Assembly (NCBI RefSeq): GCF_020524905.1
Contig: NZ_JAIVKI010000004.1
Coordinates: 124,001-188,000, forward strand
Reading direction: 5' to 3'
DNA: 64,000 nt
Source of the DNA: Microbulbifer variabilis
GTDB lineage: Bacteria > Pseudomonadota > Gammaproteobacteria > Pseudomonadales > Cellvibrionaceae
Shown here: in pieces, positions 31,259-39,439 of the stretch
How the letters are laid out: the number at the start of each line of letters is the position of its first letter
Numbering within the stretch: the stretch's first letter is position 1
Translations under genes and position numbers: made by a program
The notes under the pieces: generated by a model
The model's input: the letters and a program-made list of their open reading frames with translations, nothing else
Database searches by the model: none
What the model was told of the DNA's origin: nothing

Positions 31259-31882
31259 TCAATGAATATGGTGCTGATAAATTGGGCCAATGCCCACACT
31301 CCACAAAATAACGGAGGCAATCAGCACCGTGACCATCATTACCAGAGCCACGGTTAAGACCGCACAGGCGTAGAGAAAAGCTCGCTCTTTATTCATGTTC
31401 ATCAATATTGGAATACCAGCAAACACGAGGTAGATGGAATACATACCCGCAATTCCCACCGCAGCCATGGTCAACCATGGGTGTGGGAAAAGCACAACGA
31501 TACTGGCAAGAAATATGGGCGTAGTGATAAAAACAGCGAGTGCGGTACCCTCATAGTGTCTGGTGGGCTCATCCCCTTCAACACCATAAGATCTGGCCAT
31601 CCAATTAATAAATTCGCCCAAACAATAGACCCCGACCAAGAGAGCGAAATAGGTAACGATGGATAAAACTGCCGCGCTCTCTGGGGTCAGTTTTGCCATA
31701 TGCCCGCCTATCTCAAATCCCACCCGAGTCACACCGAAATAACCGGCGACCGTAGGTATCAGCGCTAGAAATGGCACATGGGTCAAGAAGACCTGAAAAA
31801 ATGAGTGGCGATCCGCCCGTATAGCTTTCCACTCTTTCTCTGGGTTGGTCAGAATACCAATAGTGTGACTGAGTAACCGCAC
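31259..31882 (-). CDS. Yip1-family membrane protein
   Basis: A small polytopic inner-membrane protein of the Yip1/DUF1282 family. The 207-residue product has about five hydrophobic segments after a cytoplasmic start (LLSHTIGILTNPEKEWKAI, a typical family opening). A GTG at 31882 with GGGAG just upstream gives the family-like N-terminus. A longer form to 31972 would add 30 atypical residues. Its function is unknown. It converges on the M48 peptidase gene with only 19 bases between the stops. Confidence 0.8.
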   Translation of the reverse strand: MRLLSHTIGILTNPEKEWKAIRADRHSFFQVFLTHVPFLALIPTVAGYFGVTRVGFEIGGHMAKLTPESAAVLSIVTYFALLVGVYCLGEFINWMARSYGVEGDEPTRHYEGTALAVFITTPIFLASIVVLFPHPWLTMAAVGIAGMYSIYLVFAGIPILMNMNKERAFLYACAVLTVALVMMVTVLIASVILWSVGIGPIYQHHIH

Positions 31883-32494
31883 GCTTATTCTCCCTTCAAT
31901 ACCCTGCTTTGCAGTATCGGGGGTCGGCGCGAAATTAACCAATTCGAATAAGAAATTAAGCGCCACTTTCACATTAGATTGACTTATATCAAAATCGGTC
32001 AGGGCGAGATTTTTTGACTCATGACTTAGTTGAGAAGCGAACTAGAGCTTTCTAACGGCAAGTAGCTTCCAAATATCCTTCTAACTAAGAAGAATAAGCT
32101 TAACCACTACTTACCACTTAAATATTATTTGGAATTATGTGTATTCAACGTTAATTGTCACTCACCAACCCTGCATCCAAAACAGATAAGCAAACTGATA
32201 CTCACTGAAAGTATCTGCAATTCGCATAAGGCAATTTATAAAACTAGCCCTAAACCAATTTAGATTAAGGAATTATTTTGGATAATTGACAAAAAGATAT
32301 ACCAAGAAATTCTCACGCCGACGCCTGAGTCGGATGGGGAGAGTTGACTGCTCTCAATAAGTACTGAGGATATAATGTACTGCGGATATACCTTATAAAA
32401 TCAAGCGGTCAATCTATACTCATACACTTACGAGAGCAAAGTGTACTTTTTCTCTGTTTATTAGCAAGAAAATTTCCACACAAAGTAATAAGGT
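31883..32494. other. AT-rich intergenic region
   Basis: About 600 bases with no convincing gene. Two small hairpins occur: CCGAC/GTCGG near 32319-32335 and GAGAG/CTCTC near 32339-32357. A TATAAT hexamer is present near 32372. Base composition is clearly more AT-rich than the flanking core genes. Confidence 0.5.
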
Positions 32495-32530
32495 ATCAGT
32501 CGGCACAGCATAAAGCATGTGCCGACTGAT
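32495..32530. terminator. Strong hairpin after the PLDc_N gene
   Basis: A perfect 13-base inverted repeat, ATCAGTCGGCACA at 32495-32507 with TGTGCCGACTGAT at 32518-32530 and a ten-base loop. It begins 15 bases after the stop of the minus-strand small membrane gene. No proper T run follows, so it may terminate poorly or stabilise the 3' end. Confidence 0.6.
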
Positions 32531-32545
32531 CATTCAGAAGTTCTA

Positions 32546-32734
32546 CTAAGCAGTAGCGCTCTTAGGTCCCAGGAAAAACCACAAAATCAAACCAATCACA
32601 GGCAAGAACAGGACAAGCAGTATCCAGATCAGCTTTGTCCCCGTACCACTCCCAGATTGTACGATATTTAAAATTGCCCATATATCGGCAACCAGAATCA
32701 AAAAACCTAATATGCCACCTACTTGAATATCCAT
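32546..32734 (-). CDS. PLDc_N domain small membrane protein
   Basis: A 62-residue protein with two membrane segments (LGFLILVADIWAILNIV and LIWILLVLFLPVIGLILWFFLG). The second segment carries the signature W-x-L-x-x-x-F-x-P-x-x-G-x-x-x-W of the phospholipase D N-terminal family. Such free-standing proteins have no known catalytic part and are often stress induced. A good AAGGA site precedes the ATG. It follows the DUF1328 gene by 36 bases, so both are probably read from the sigma54-like promoter at 33087-33102. Confidence 0.85.
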   Translation of the reverse strand: MDIQVGGILGFLILVADIWAILNIVQSGSGTGTKLIWILLVLFLPVIGLILWFFLGPKSATA

Positions 32735-32770
32735 ACTTGCTTCCTTCTTTAAAAATCTCTCATTAACTGA

Positions 32771-32950
32771 TCATTGAATGGGAGGCTCACGCTTCGTTAT
32801 AAGGTGTGCAACCAACGAAACCACAAATAGCAACGCAAATACCACAAAAAGCACCTTAGCTAGATCAAGAGCATCACCGGCAAGGCCAGAAAGGCCGAAA
32901 AACCCAGCGACAACTGACAATGCTAAAAAGATGTTTGCCCAAAGGAGCAT
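32771..32950 (-). CDS. DUF1328 small membrane protein
   Basis: A 59-residue protein, starting MLLWANIFLALSVVAGFFG and continuing LSGLAGDALDLAKVLF. It matches the DUF1328 pattern of two membrane helices around a G-(I/L)-AG turn. E. coli YtjA is the best-known member, and its function is unknown. GAGG lies eight bases before the ATG. The gene precedes the PLDc_N gene on the same strand. Confidence 0.85.
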   Translation of the reverse strand: MLLWANIFLALSVVAGFFGLSGLAGDALDLAKVLFVVFALLFVVSLVAHLITKREPPIQ

Positions 32951-33086
32951 TGGCGACCTCTATCCTCTTCTAAATCAAACAATGAACTTGTGTGAGTAAC
33001 GCCTCACTCAAAGCTCGAAAAAAACTGAGCCTTCTTGAGTTTCAACGAGAAGAACCAATAAGTCCCTCCTACCACACTTGATACGT

Positions 33087-33102
33087 TGCAACCTCCATGC
33101 CA
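33087..33102 (-). promoter_or_regulatory. Sigma54-type promoter for DUF1328 and PLDc_N genes
   Basis: Minus strand reads TGGCAT-GGAGG-TTGCA. The GG and GC dinucleotides are 12 bases apart, as needed for the -24/-12 elements. The site has one mismatch to TGGCAC-N5-TTGC. The start would be near 33075, leaving a leader of about 125 bases before the DUF1328 gene. Confidence 0.65.
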
Positions 33103-33140
33103 GCAAAATACTTATAGTTATCGCTAAATTTCCCACTATT

Positions 33141-33157
33141 TTTGTAGCAATTACAAA
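33141..33157. promoter_or_regulatory. Inverted repeat, candidate activator site
   Basis: TTTGTA and TACAAA with a five-base gap. It lies between the two divergent sigma54-like promoters, about 60 bases upstream of one start and 130 upstream of the other. These are normal distances for an enhancer-binding protein, but AT-rich palindromes also arise by chance. Confidence 0.35.
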
Positions 33158-33260
33158 TCTGCTCCTACTTATTGGATAATTTTTACAGAAACCCTCAAGC
33201 AAAATTGGCTACCAGCAGCGATCTGAGCGCAACACCGCGGCACTACTGCATTTTTTAAGT

Positions 33261-33276
33261 TGGCACACTCTTTGAA
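33261..33276 (+). promoter_or_regulatory. Sigma54-like promoter for the small lipoprotein gene
   Basis: Plus strand reads TGGCAC-ACTCT-TTGAA. The -24 element is perfect and the spacing correct, but the -12 element has GA in place of GC, which usually weakens such promoters. The start would be near 33288, about 80 bases before the lipoprotein gene. Confidence 0.5.
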
Positions 33277-33370
33277 TGACTCTTATTGGAAACCTAGAAA
33301 ATCGATGCTTCACAGAACAATTTTCTACGTACTAATCGCAATACATCTACTGAGAAAGAGGACTTACAAG

Positions 33371-33562
33371 ATGAACAAGTTAATTCTGATTTTTTCGATC
33401 ATGTTCACCGCTTTTACCCTAACCGCATGTGACATCGATGAGGGTGGCGCAGAGGAATTTGGCGAGTCTGTTGATCAAACAGCAGAGGATATTGGCAACA
33501 GTATCGAGGATGCCTGTGAAGATGTGAAAGAAGGCGTAAAAAGCAAAGATACAGATTGCTGA
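33371..33562 (+). CDS. Small acidic lipoprotein
   Basis: A 63-residue protein with a lipoprotein signal, lipobox TLTAC (Cys near 20), and a short very acidic mature part rich in Glu and Asp (EEFGESVDQTAEDIGNSIEDA). Size and layout recall entericidin-type lipoproteins, but I cannot assign it to that family. GAGG precedes the ATG. It lies downstream of a sigma54-like site and upstream of the sigma54 activator gene. Confidence 0.8.
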   Translation: MNKLILIFSIMFTAFTLTACDIDEGGAEEFGESVDQTAEDIGNSIEDACEDVKEGVKSKDTDC

Positions 33563-33909
33563 TCCAATAACCAGAGTGGCGCTCGCCGGCTGATTTTCTG
33601 CCGGCGCCCCCTCAAGTTATTCTGGGCAAATGACTCTTTAGACTAACCCCTCTACTTTATGAACAGTGTTTATACCCAATCTTCTACAAGCGCTTTAAAA
33701 CAACCACTGAGCATAAATCCACATATTTGAGCGCCCTCCAAAAACAAGCTTTTGGAAATTTCGAGCGCCATGGTTGTGATTTGCAAATTCGTCCCAAATA
33801 AGAGATACCCTTTGAGATAACGATTTTTTGTGAAAACTGGTTGCTTGAAGTTCCGCAATCACCGCAAACTAGGTTATCTATTTAATCCCTACTAAGAGGA
33901 GGCGGGATC
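33563..33909. other. Intergenic region before the sigma54 activator gene
   Basis: No gene is accepted here. A hairpin (CGCCGGC at 33584-33590 with GCCGGCG at 33600-33606) follows the lipoprotein stop and may end its transcript although no T run follows. CCAAAA/TTTTGG near 33738-33755 is a second small inverted repeat flanked by two GAGCGCC copies. Confidence 0.5.
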
Positions 33910-35262
33910 TTGCAACGGGTATTATTGGTAGATGACGACGAAAACTTTACGAGCGCAGTCTCCCCGCTAATTGAAAATATGGGGTTTACAGTAGATGTAG
34001 CCGACAACGTGAGTGAAGCTCGCAGCCACCTCGCCCGTAATCGCTATCACACATTACTGCTTGACCTGATGCTTCCAGAAGGCAGCGGATTTGATGTACT
34101 GGATTCTCTCGCCCTGGACCGAACACCCGACCAAATCGCGTTTGTCACAGGTCATAGTGCCATCAGATCCATGGTTGACCACCTCGCCGGCCCCAATATG
34201 ACTTACCTGGTCAAGCCAATCGAGCTCAAACAGTTACAAGAGCTACTACTACGGAAAAAGCCGACAGCGCCTGCCACTTATAAACGACATTTCGGGGTTT
34301 TGGTCGGAGAATCCCCAGCCATGCGTTCACTTTACGACATGATCGAAAAAGTTGCGCAAACACAAGCCAACGTGTTGATCCAGGGAGAGAGTGGTACCGG
34401 TAAAGAGCTCGTCGCCCAAGCGATTCACAATGCCTCTGCGGCTCAAGGTCCACTCGTAGCAGCCAACTGTGGAGCCATATCTACAGAGCTTATCGGTAGC
34501 GAACTGTTTGGTCACGAAAAAGGCGCATTTACGGGTGCAGTAGCACGAAAACCCGGGCTATTTGAACGCGCCAATGACGGCACCCTCTTTCTGGATGAGG
34601 TAACTGAGATGCCGATCGATCAGCAGCCGAATCTCCTGAGGGTACTGGAAACGGGCAAGGTAACCAGACTTGGGGGCACCACAGAGCTGGAAGTATCCTG
34701 CCGAGTAGTATCCGCCACCAATCGCAGCAATGAAAACATTGCCGATGGCGGCCATCTGCGAGAAGATATCTACTTCCGCCTGGCAGTTTTTCCTCTGCAA
34801 CTCCCCCCCTTGCGAGATAGAAAAGAAGATATCCCACTACTGGCACAGTCATTTATTGATCAGATGAATGAAGAATACGGGACCAGCTACACCCTCGATA
34901 ACCATGTTCTAGATACGCTACTCAGTTATGACTGGCCGGGTAATGTACGTGAGTTGCGCCACGCACTGCACCGCGCATTTATTTTATCTGATCGCAATCA
35001 AAACACTCTCACACTACCACCGCAACTCGGATCCCCTTTCGGGCGTTCAAACACAACGACAACAGATATAGAAGAAAGCCAGGCCCCTGGCTCTCCCGCC
35101 AAGCTAGAGGCGGGAAACACTATTGAAGCAATGGAAAAACAATTAATTGCAAATACTTTGGAAGCAGTTGATGGCAACAAAAAGCAGGCTGCTGAACTAC
35201 TCGGTATTAGCTTAAAAACCCTGTACAACCGCCTTAATCAGTACAAGCAGGATGGACAATGA
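33910..35262 (+). CDS. Sigma54-dependent response regulator (NtrC family)
   Basis: An enhancer-binding protein that, when phosphorylated, remodels sigma54 RNA polymerase. The 450-residue product has an N-terminal receiver with phospho-acceptor Asp52 (LLLDLMLP), Thr in FVTGHS and Lys in LVKP. The AAA+ domain has Walker A GESGTGKE at 159-166, the sigma54-contact loop GAFTGA at 205-210, and Walker B LFLDE. A Fis-type helix-turn-helix ends the protein (KKQAAELLGISLKTLYNRL). The TTG start follows AGGAGG at normal spacing. It heads a five-gene signalling cluster flanked by four sigma54-like promoters. Confidence 0.95.
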   Translation: MQRVLLVDDDENFTSAVSPLIENMGFTVDVADNVSEARSHLARNRYHTLLLDLMLPEGSGFDVLDSLALDRTPDQIAFVTGHSAIRSMVDHLAGPNMTYLVKPIELKQLQELLLRKKPTAPATYKRHFGVLVGESPAMRSLYDMIEKVAQTQANVLIQGESGTGKELVAQAIHNASAAQGPLVAANCGAISTELIGSELFGHEKGAFTGAVARKPGLFERANDGTLFLDEVTEMPIDQQPNLLRVLETGKVTRLGGTTELEVSCRVVSATNRSNENIADGGHLREDIYFRLAVFPLQLPPLRDRKEDIPLLAQSFIDQMNEEYGTSYTLDNHVLDTLLSYDWPGNVRELRHALHRAFILSDRNQNTLTLPPQLGSPFGRSNTTTTDIEESQAPGSPAKLEAGNTIEAMEKQLIANTLEAVDGNKKQAAELLGISLKTLYNRLNQYKQDGQ

Positions 35263-35450
35263 GCGAAAACAATATTCATCACAAGCTTCGCAACCTGATG
35301 AACAATATTGCCATGAATGCAGAGCTGGCAAAATTGCAGTTAAGCCAGCAAGCCCCTATTGAAAAGATTCTGGCAACCCTTGAAAAGGTTACTGAAGGCT
35401 GTAAAGGCTGTGCCGAAGTACTGGACAGCGAGTCGCATAACAATGGATAA
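35259..35450 (+). CDS. Small protein resembling a histidine phosphoacceptor helix
   Basis: A 63-residue, mostly helical protein without signal or membrane segment. Its start, HHKLRNLMNNIAMNAELAK, resembles the H-box of histidine kinases (typically H-E-L-R-N-P-L-N-x-I), with His at 6 and 7. The rest could form the second helix of a DHp hairpin. It has no ATPase domain. Its ATG overlaps the activator stop (ATGA) and its stop overlaps the kinase start, so it is translated with both. I infer a phosphotransfer or decoy role, and I do not recognise a named family. Confidence 0.7.
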   Translation: MSENNIHHKLRNLMNNIAMNAELAKLQLSQQAPIEKILATLEKVTEGCKGCAEVLDSESHNNG

Positions 35451-37011
35451 AAAACCTTCAAAGTTGCGCTACTTCTGGACGGCCCTTATCGTGGGCCTCT
35501 GCTTCTTATTTGTAGCTAATAGCTACCATACTTACCTCAATCTCAATGAACTCGGGGAAAATGCAGCTCGCTCGGGGAAAACCAAAAGCATCTTACAGTT
35601 GGCAAGTGATACTTACTTTGCTGTGCATACCGCCGAACTGCGATTAAGAGAGTTCAAGCAAAACGAGAGTTCCTCAAGCCTTGAACAGTATGAGAATGCG
35701 GTTGCGCGTGCCTCCAAACTCGTCACTAAGTTACGTAACAAAGAAACCGAAATTCCAGAGCAAGCAATTCGTTTTGAAGAACTTGAGCGGTTGATAAACC
35801 GCCACTACAGCGCTATTGGTGCTGGGGTTACCCAGCTTACTCCTGGCAGAAGCACTGTTGAAAACTCCAATTCTCAAGCCAATCAAGAGGCATTCGAGCT
35901 AAACACCGCCCAGGATACACGTGAAGCCAGAAGCTTGGCCCAGACAATGGAAGCCAGCCACGATAGCCTGGAGATGCTTTCTGAACTCATCGCCACTATT
36001 GAAGAGGAAGAGTTTAAACATATCCAGTCGCTCATGGATGATTCCGCGCTGCGACGCCAGGAAGTTACCCGCGCGGTCCTATTCGCAAATTGCCTGGGAA
36101 TCGGTTTGATTCTGGTGATTGCCATGCTTACCAGCCGATCCATGCGACAGCAAAGTGAATATGCAAAGCAACTCGAACAACGGGTGGCCGAACGAACCCA
36201 GGAACTGGAGTTGTATTCACAGGAGTTAACCCGCAGTAACCGTGAGCTGCAAAATTTTGCCTTTGTAGCCTCTCACGACCTACAGGAACCTTTGCGCAAG
36301 ATACGTGCGTTTGGCGACCGACTCACTGATCGATACAGCGAAAAACTCGGCGATGGGAAGGATTATGTCATGCGTATGCAAAGTGCAGCAAAGCGTATGT
36401 CTAAATTAATTGAGGATCTCCTCGCCTTCTCACGCACCTCCACAAGGACAACCCCCTTTGAAGCCGTCGACCTCAATCTGGTCGTCGAAGAGGTGCTCGA
36501 TGATCTACAAATTAAACGGGAGGAGACTAACGCACAAATTGAGGTTCAACCTCTACCAGTGATCCAAGCTGACCCGATGCAGATGGCACAACTATTTCTT
36601 AATTTGATCGGGAATGCGCTTAAATTTATAAAACCTGATAACACACCGATCATTCGGATTGAATGCGAAAAAGCAGAAATTCCTCACGTAGACTGTACCG
36701 TACCGGGTTACCGCATTACTGTGAGTGACAATGGTATTGGCTTTGACGAACAATATATTGAAAAAGTTTTTGCAGCGTTTCAACGATTACATGGACGTAA
36801 CGAATACGAAGGAACAGGCATTGGCCTTGCAATTTGCAGGAGAATAATGGAACGTCACTGCGGAGAAATTGACGCAAGTAGTACACCCGGAGTAGGAACA
36901 ACTTTCGAATTATTGATACCGGAAACGCCCCCTGTACAAGTAGAATATAATGATTCTGAACCACGCTTACTCGACACGAGTTCACAGCCGTATCAGAGCA
37001 TTAAACTTTGA
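35443..37011 (+). CDS. Membrane sensor histidine kinase
   Basis: A 522-residue two-transmembrane sensor kinase. The first membrane segment is near residues 10-28. A periplasmic helical domain (about 30-205) resembles a four-helix bundle, and a second membrane segment lies near 208-228. The HisKA domain has the phospho-accepting His278 in VASHDLQEPLRKI, of the phytochrome-like subtype. The HATPase domain shows N-box NLIGNALKF, G1 DNGIGF and G2 GTGIGLAI. The ATG at 35443 overlaps the previous stop by eight bases. The signal sensed cannot be read from sequence. Confidence 0.93.
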   Translation: MDKKPSKLRYFWTALIVGLCFLFVANSYHTYLNLNELGENAARSGKTKSILQLASDTYFAVHTAELRLREFKQNESSSSLEQYENAVARASKLVTKLRNKETEIPEQAIRFEELERLINRHYSAIGAGVTQLTPGRSTVENSNSQANQEAFELNTAQDTREARSLAQTMEASHDSLEMLSELIATIEEEEFKHIQSLMDDSALRRQEVTRAVLFANCLGIGLILVIAMLTSRSMRQQSEYAKQLEQRVAERTQELELYSQELTRSNRELQNFAFVASHDLQEPLRKIRAFGDRLTDRYSEKLGDGKDYVMRMQSAAKRMSKLIEDLLAFSRTSTRTTPFEAVDLNLVVEEVLDDLQIKREETNAQIEVQPLPVIQADPMQMAQLFLNLIGNALKFIKPDNTPIIRIECEKAEIPHVDCTVPGYRITVSDNGIGFDEQYIEKVFAAFQRLHGRNEYEGTGIGLAICRRIMERHCGEIDASSTPGVGTTFELLIPETPPVQVEYNDSEPRLLDTSSQPYQSIKL

Positions 37012-37022
37012 GAGAATGATTT

Positions 37023-37484
37023 ATGCAGGCAGCCAAATCCATCAACATTGTCCTCGCGGATGATGACAAGGACGATCAGTTACTCACCCGTGAGGCGCTC
37101 GAAGAAAGCCTCGTTCAAAGCGAACTCTCTATCGTAAATGACGGCGTCGAGCTACTGTCATTTCTGAAACGAGAGGGCGAATACGAACACCTTTCCAGTG
37201 AATCTCTGCCGGATCTTATTCTGCTTGATTTAAATATGCCTCGAATGGATGGTCGCCAAGCGCTTGCAGCCATAAAAGCGGACCCGGATTTTCGGCGTAT
37301 CCCTGTGGTGATTCTCACAACCTCTAAAGCCGAAGAAGATATGTTCAAATCTTATGATCTTGGCGCAGCCTCCTATTTATCAAAGCCGGTCACCTTTGAG
37401 GGGTTAGTAGAATTGATGCGATCCTTGGGGCGCTACTGGGTTGAGTTCGTCGAGTTTCCTGGGAAGCAACGGAGTTATCAATAA
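37023..37484 (+). CDS. Single-domain response regulator (Rcp1-like)
   Basis: A 153-residue stand-alone receiver with acidic triad start VLADDDKDD, phospho-acceptor Asp69 in LILLDLNMPRMDG, Thr in ILTTSKAEED and Lys in YLSKPV. The layout with a longer alpha4 region and SYDLGAASY is that of Rcp1-type receivers that pair with phytochrome-like kinases. With no output domain it most likely works as a phosphate shuttle or sink. It starts 11 bases after the kinase stop. Confidence 0.93.
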   Translation: MQAAKSINIVLADDDKDDQLLTREALEESLVQSELSIVNDGVELLSFLKREGEYEHLSSESLPDLILLDLNMPRMDGRQALAAIKADPDFRRIPVVILTTSKAEEDMFKSYDLGAASYLSKPVTFEGLVELMRSLGRYWVEFVEFPGKQRSYQ

Positions 37485-37537
37485 CGTCCTTTCCCACAGG
37501 GAAATCGGAAAATCTATAAGTAAGGCAGATTATTGAG

Positions 37538-39439
37538 ATGAGTGTCACCAGGTTACTGCTGGTAGAAGATGACGAAGACGATTTTATTATTGCACGGGAT
37601 CTTCTTCTGGATATCAATCCCGATGGCTACCAAATTGTGTGGGCCCGCTCTGCAGAAGAGGCCCGCAAAAATTTTGGTTCCAGTAACTTCGATGTATGCT
37701 TGCTCGACTACTCCCTGGGGGCATTTACCGGCCTGCAGATCCTGGGGGAGGCCCAGCGACAGGGATTCGACGCCCCAATTATTATGCTCACCGGCCATGA
37801 CGATAGCGCCCTTGATGCAGAAGCGCTATCAGCCGGTGCGGTCGACTATCTGGTAAAGTCCCAGCTCACCCCGGCCCGATTGAGCCGGGCTATCCGCTAT
37901 GCTGTAGCACGCCGGGATATGGAACGGGAGCGCTTAGAGCGATTAAAAGCGGAGGCCGAGAATAAATCCAAAAGTGAATTCCTGGCCCATCTGAGCCACG
38001 AATTGCGAACACCCCTAACCTCAATCCTGGGCTATACCGACCTTCTGCTACAGAATCATCCTGAGCAGCCACAGCTAGATCATCTGAGTATTATCAAGCG
38101 CAATGGTTACCATCTGCTGAGCTTATTGAACGATGTGCTCGATTTGTCAAAAATAGAAGCTGGCCGACTGGAAGTACAATTTAGCGAGTTGGCGTTGCCC
38201 AGCTTTCTCACAGAACTCTATCAATTAATCGCCATCAAAGCGGAAGATAAAGGCATTCACTTCCGTATAGAAGCCCTCACCGAACTCCCTTCACAAATCA
38301 TTACCGATGCAACACGACTGAGACAAATTCTGTTAAATTTCCTGAGTAATGCCGTAAAATTCACAGATGAAGGAGAGGTACGCCTCGATATTTTCGCAAC
38401 CCGATTAGAGGAAAGTTGCCGTTTAAGCTTTCGCGTAATCGATACGGGGATCGGTATATCTCCAAGCGAGCAGAAAAAACTTTTCACTCCATTTGTCCAG
38501 GCCAAAGGTGATAGTTATCGTTCAGAACTGGGTTCAGGCCTGGGGCTTGCTATCAGTCAACAGTTAGCCCACCTACTGGGAGGTGAAATAACCTTGCAAA
38601 GTGAGATTGGGGCCGGCAGCTGTTTCACCCTCACACTAGAGTGCAAACACCCCACAGAATATCACTACCAAACCTGGGATCTTCAACAGCCAACAGCATC
38701 CATTCACTTTGAGTCACCCAGTTTATCCGGCCAGGTTTTGGTCGTCGATGACCTTAGAGAAATTCGCGAATTGGTCGCCCACTTATTGGAAGGCGCCGGC
38801 TGCAACGTTCAACAGGCAGCGAATGGCCGTGAAGCAATAAACCTTTTACAGATGGCTCGCGATAATAACAAGCCATTCGATTTGGTCGTGATGGATGTTC
38901 AGATGCCAGTGATGGATGGCCTCACCGCCACCCAAGAGTTACGAGAACTGGGATTTGAAATACCCGTTATTGCGCTCACCGCACAAACAATGCTTGGCGA
39001 ACGCCAGCGCTGTCTGGATGCAGGTTGTAGTGAACACCTGGGTAAACCTGTACAGCCAGACCAATTATTTGACCTTCTTGCGAAGCACCTCCCGGATTCG
39101 ACAGTCGACAAAAAGCTGATTCTTATTGAAGACGATGAGGATGCACGCAGTGCAACCCAGCAACTGCTCTCGGCATTGGGCTGGGAAGCGAAAGCTTGTG
39201 GTGATGGAGAATCTGCGCTGCAGCTCTTTGAGACTTACCAGCCAAGTCTCATTTTAATGGACATAAACCTCCCAGATATGGATGGTTTCACACTGGCCAA
39301 AAAAATACGTGACATGGCCTACACCGGTAGGCTCTTGGCCGCTACGGGTGAAAGCCCGAGTTCAGACAAACTCGCCGAATCTGGGTTTGACGGTGTCCTC
39401 AGCAAACCCTATGACCTCAATAAGCTCGCCCAACTATAA
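37538..39439 (+). CDS. Hybrid histidine kinase, REC-HisKA-HATPase-REC-REC
   Basis: A 633-residue soluble hybrid kinase. The order is receiver 1 (Asp57 in CLLDYSLG), HisKA with His154 in HLSHELRTPLTSILGY, HATPase (N-box NFLSNAVKF, DTGIGI, GSGLGLAIS), receiver 2 (Asp453 in VMDVQMPVMDG) and receiver 3 (Asp575 in LMDINLPDMDG). It has no membrane segment and no Hpt domain, so phosphate leaving its receivers needs a separate histidine carrier. The 63-residue DHp-like protein encoded upstream is a candidate. Its end overlaps the convergent permease gene by 23 bases. Confidence 0.94.
   Translation: MSVTRLLLVEDDEDDFIIARDLLLDINPDGYQIVWARSAEEARKNFGSSNFDVCLLDYSLGAFTGLQILGEAQRQGFDAPIIMLTGHDDSALDAEALSAGAVDYLVKSQLTPARLSRAIRYAVARRDMERERLERLKAEAENKSKSEFLAHLSHELRTPLTSILGYTDLLLQNHPEQPQLDHLSIIKRNGYHLLSLLNDVLDLSKIEAGRLEVQFSELALPSFLTELYQLIAIKAEDKGIHFRIEALTELPSQIITDATRLRQILLNFLSNAVKFTDEGEVRLDIFATRLEESCRLSFRVIDTGIGISPSEQKKLFTPFVQAKGDSYRSELGSGLGLAISQQLAHLLGGEITLQSEIGAGSCFTLTLECKHPTEYHYQTWDLQQPTASIHFESPSLSGQVLVVDDLREIRELVAHLLEGAGCNVQQAANGREAINLLQMARDNNKPFDLVVMDVQMPVMDGLTATQELRELGFEIPVIALTAQTMLGERQRCLDAGCSEHLGKPVQPDQLFDLLAKHLPDSTVDKKLILIEDDEDARSATQQLLSALGWEAKACGDGESALQLFETYQPSLILMDINLPDMDGFTLAKKIRDMAYTGRLLAATGESPSSDKLAESGFDGVLSKPYDLNKLAQL

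Larger units (their letters stand above)
32951..33370. other. Divergent promoter region with two sigma54-like sites
   Basis: This 420-base AT-rich region separates the DUF1328 gene (minus) from the small lipoprotein gene (plus). It contains a minus-strand sigma54-like site at 33087-33102, a plus-strand one at 33261-33276, and an inverted repeat between them at 33141-33157. Confidence 0.6.

Noticed and set aside
32778-32999. Plus-strand open frame opposite the DUF1328 gene
   Set aside because: The minus strand encodes a clear DUF1328 protein with a ribosome-binding site, so this frame is an antisense shadow.
33008-33202. Minus-strand open frame of 64 codons with one hydrophobic stretch
   Set aside because: It needs a TTG start without a good ribosome-binding site and covers the sigma54-like promoter at 33087-33102. 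Composition is that of the AT-rich intergenic region.
33776-33795. Possible sigma54 site TGGTTGTGATTTGC upstream of the activator gene
   Set aside because: The GG to GC distance is 11 bases and the -24 element is poor, so it does not fit the strict geometry.
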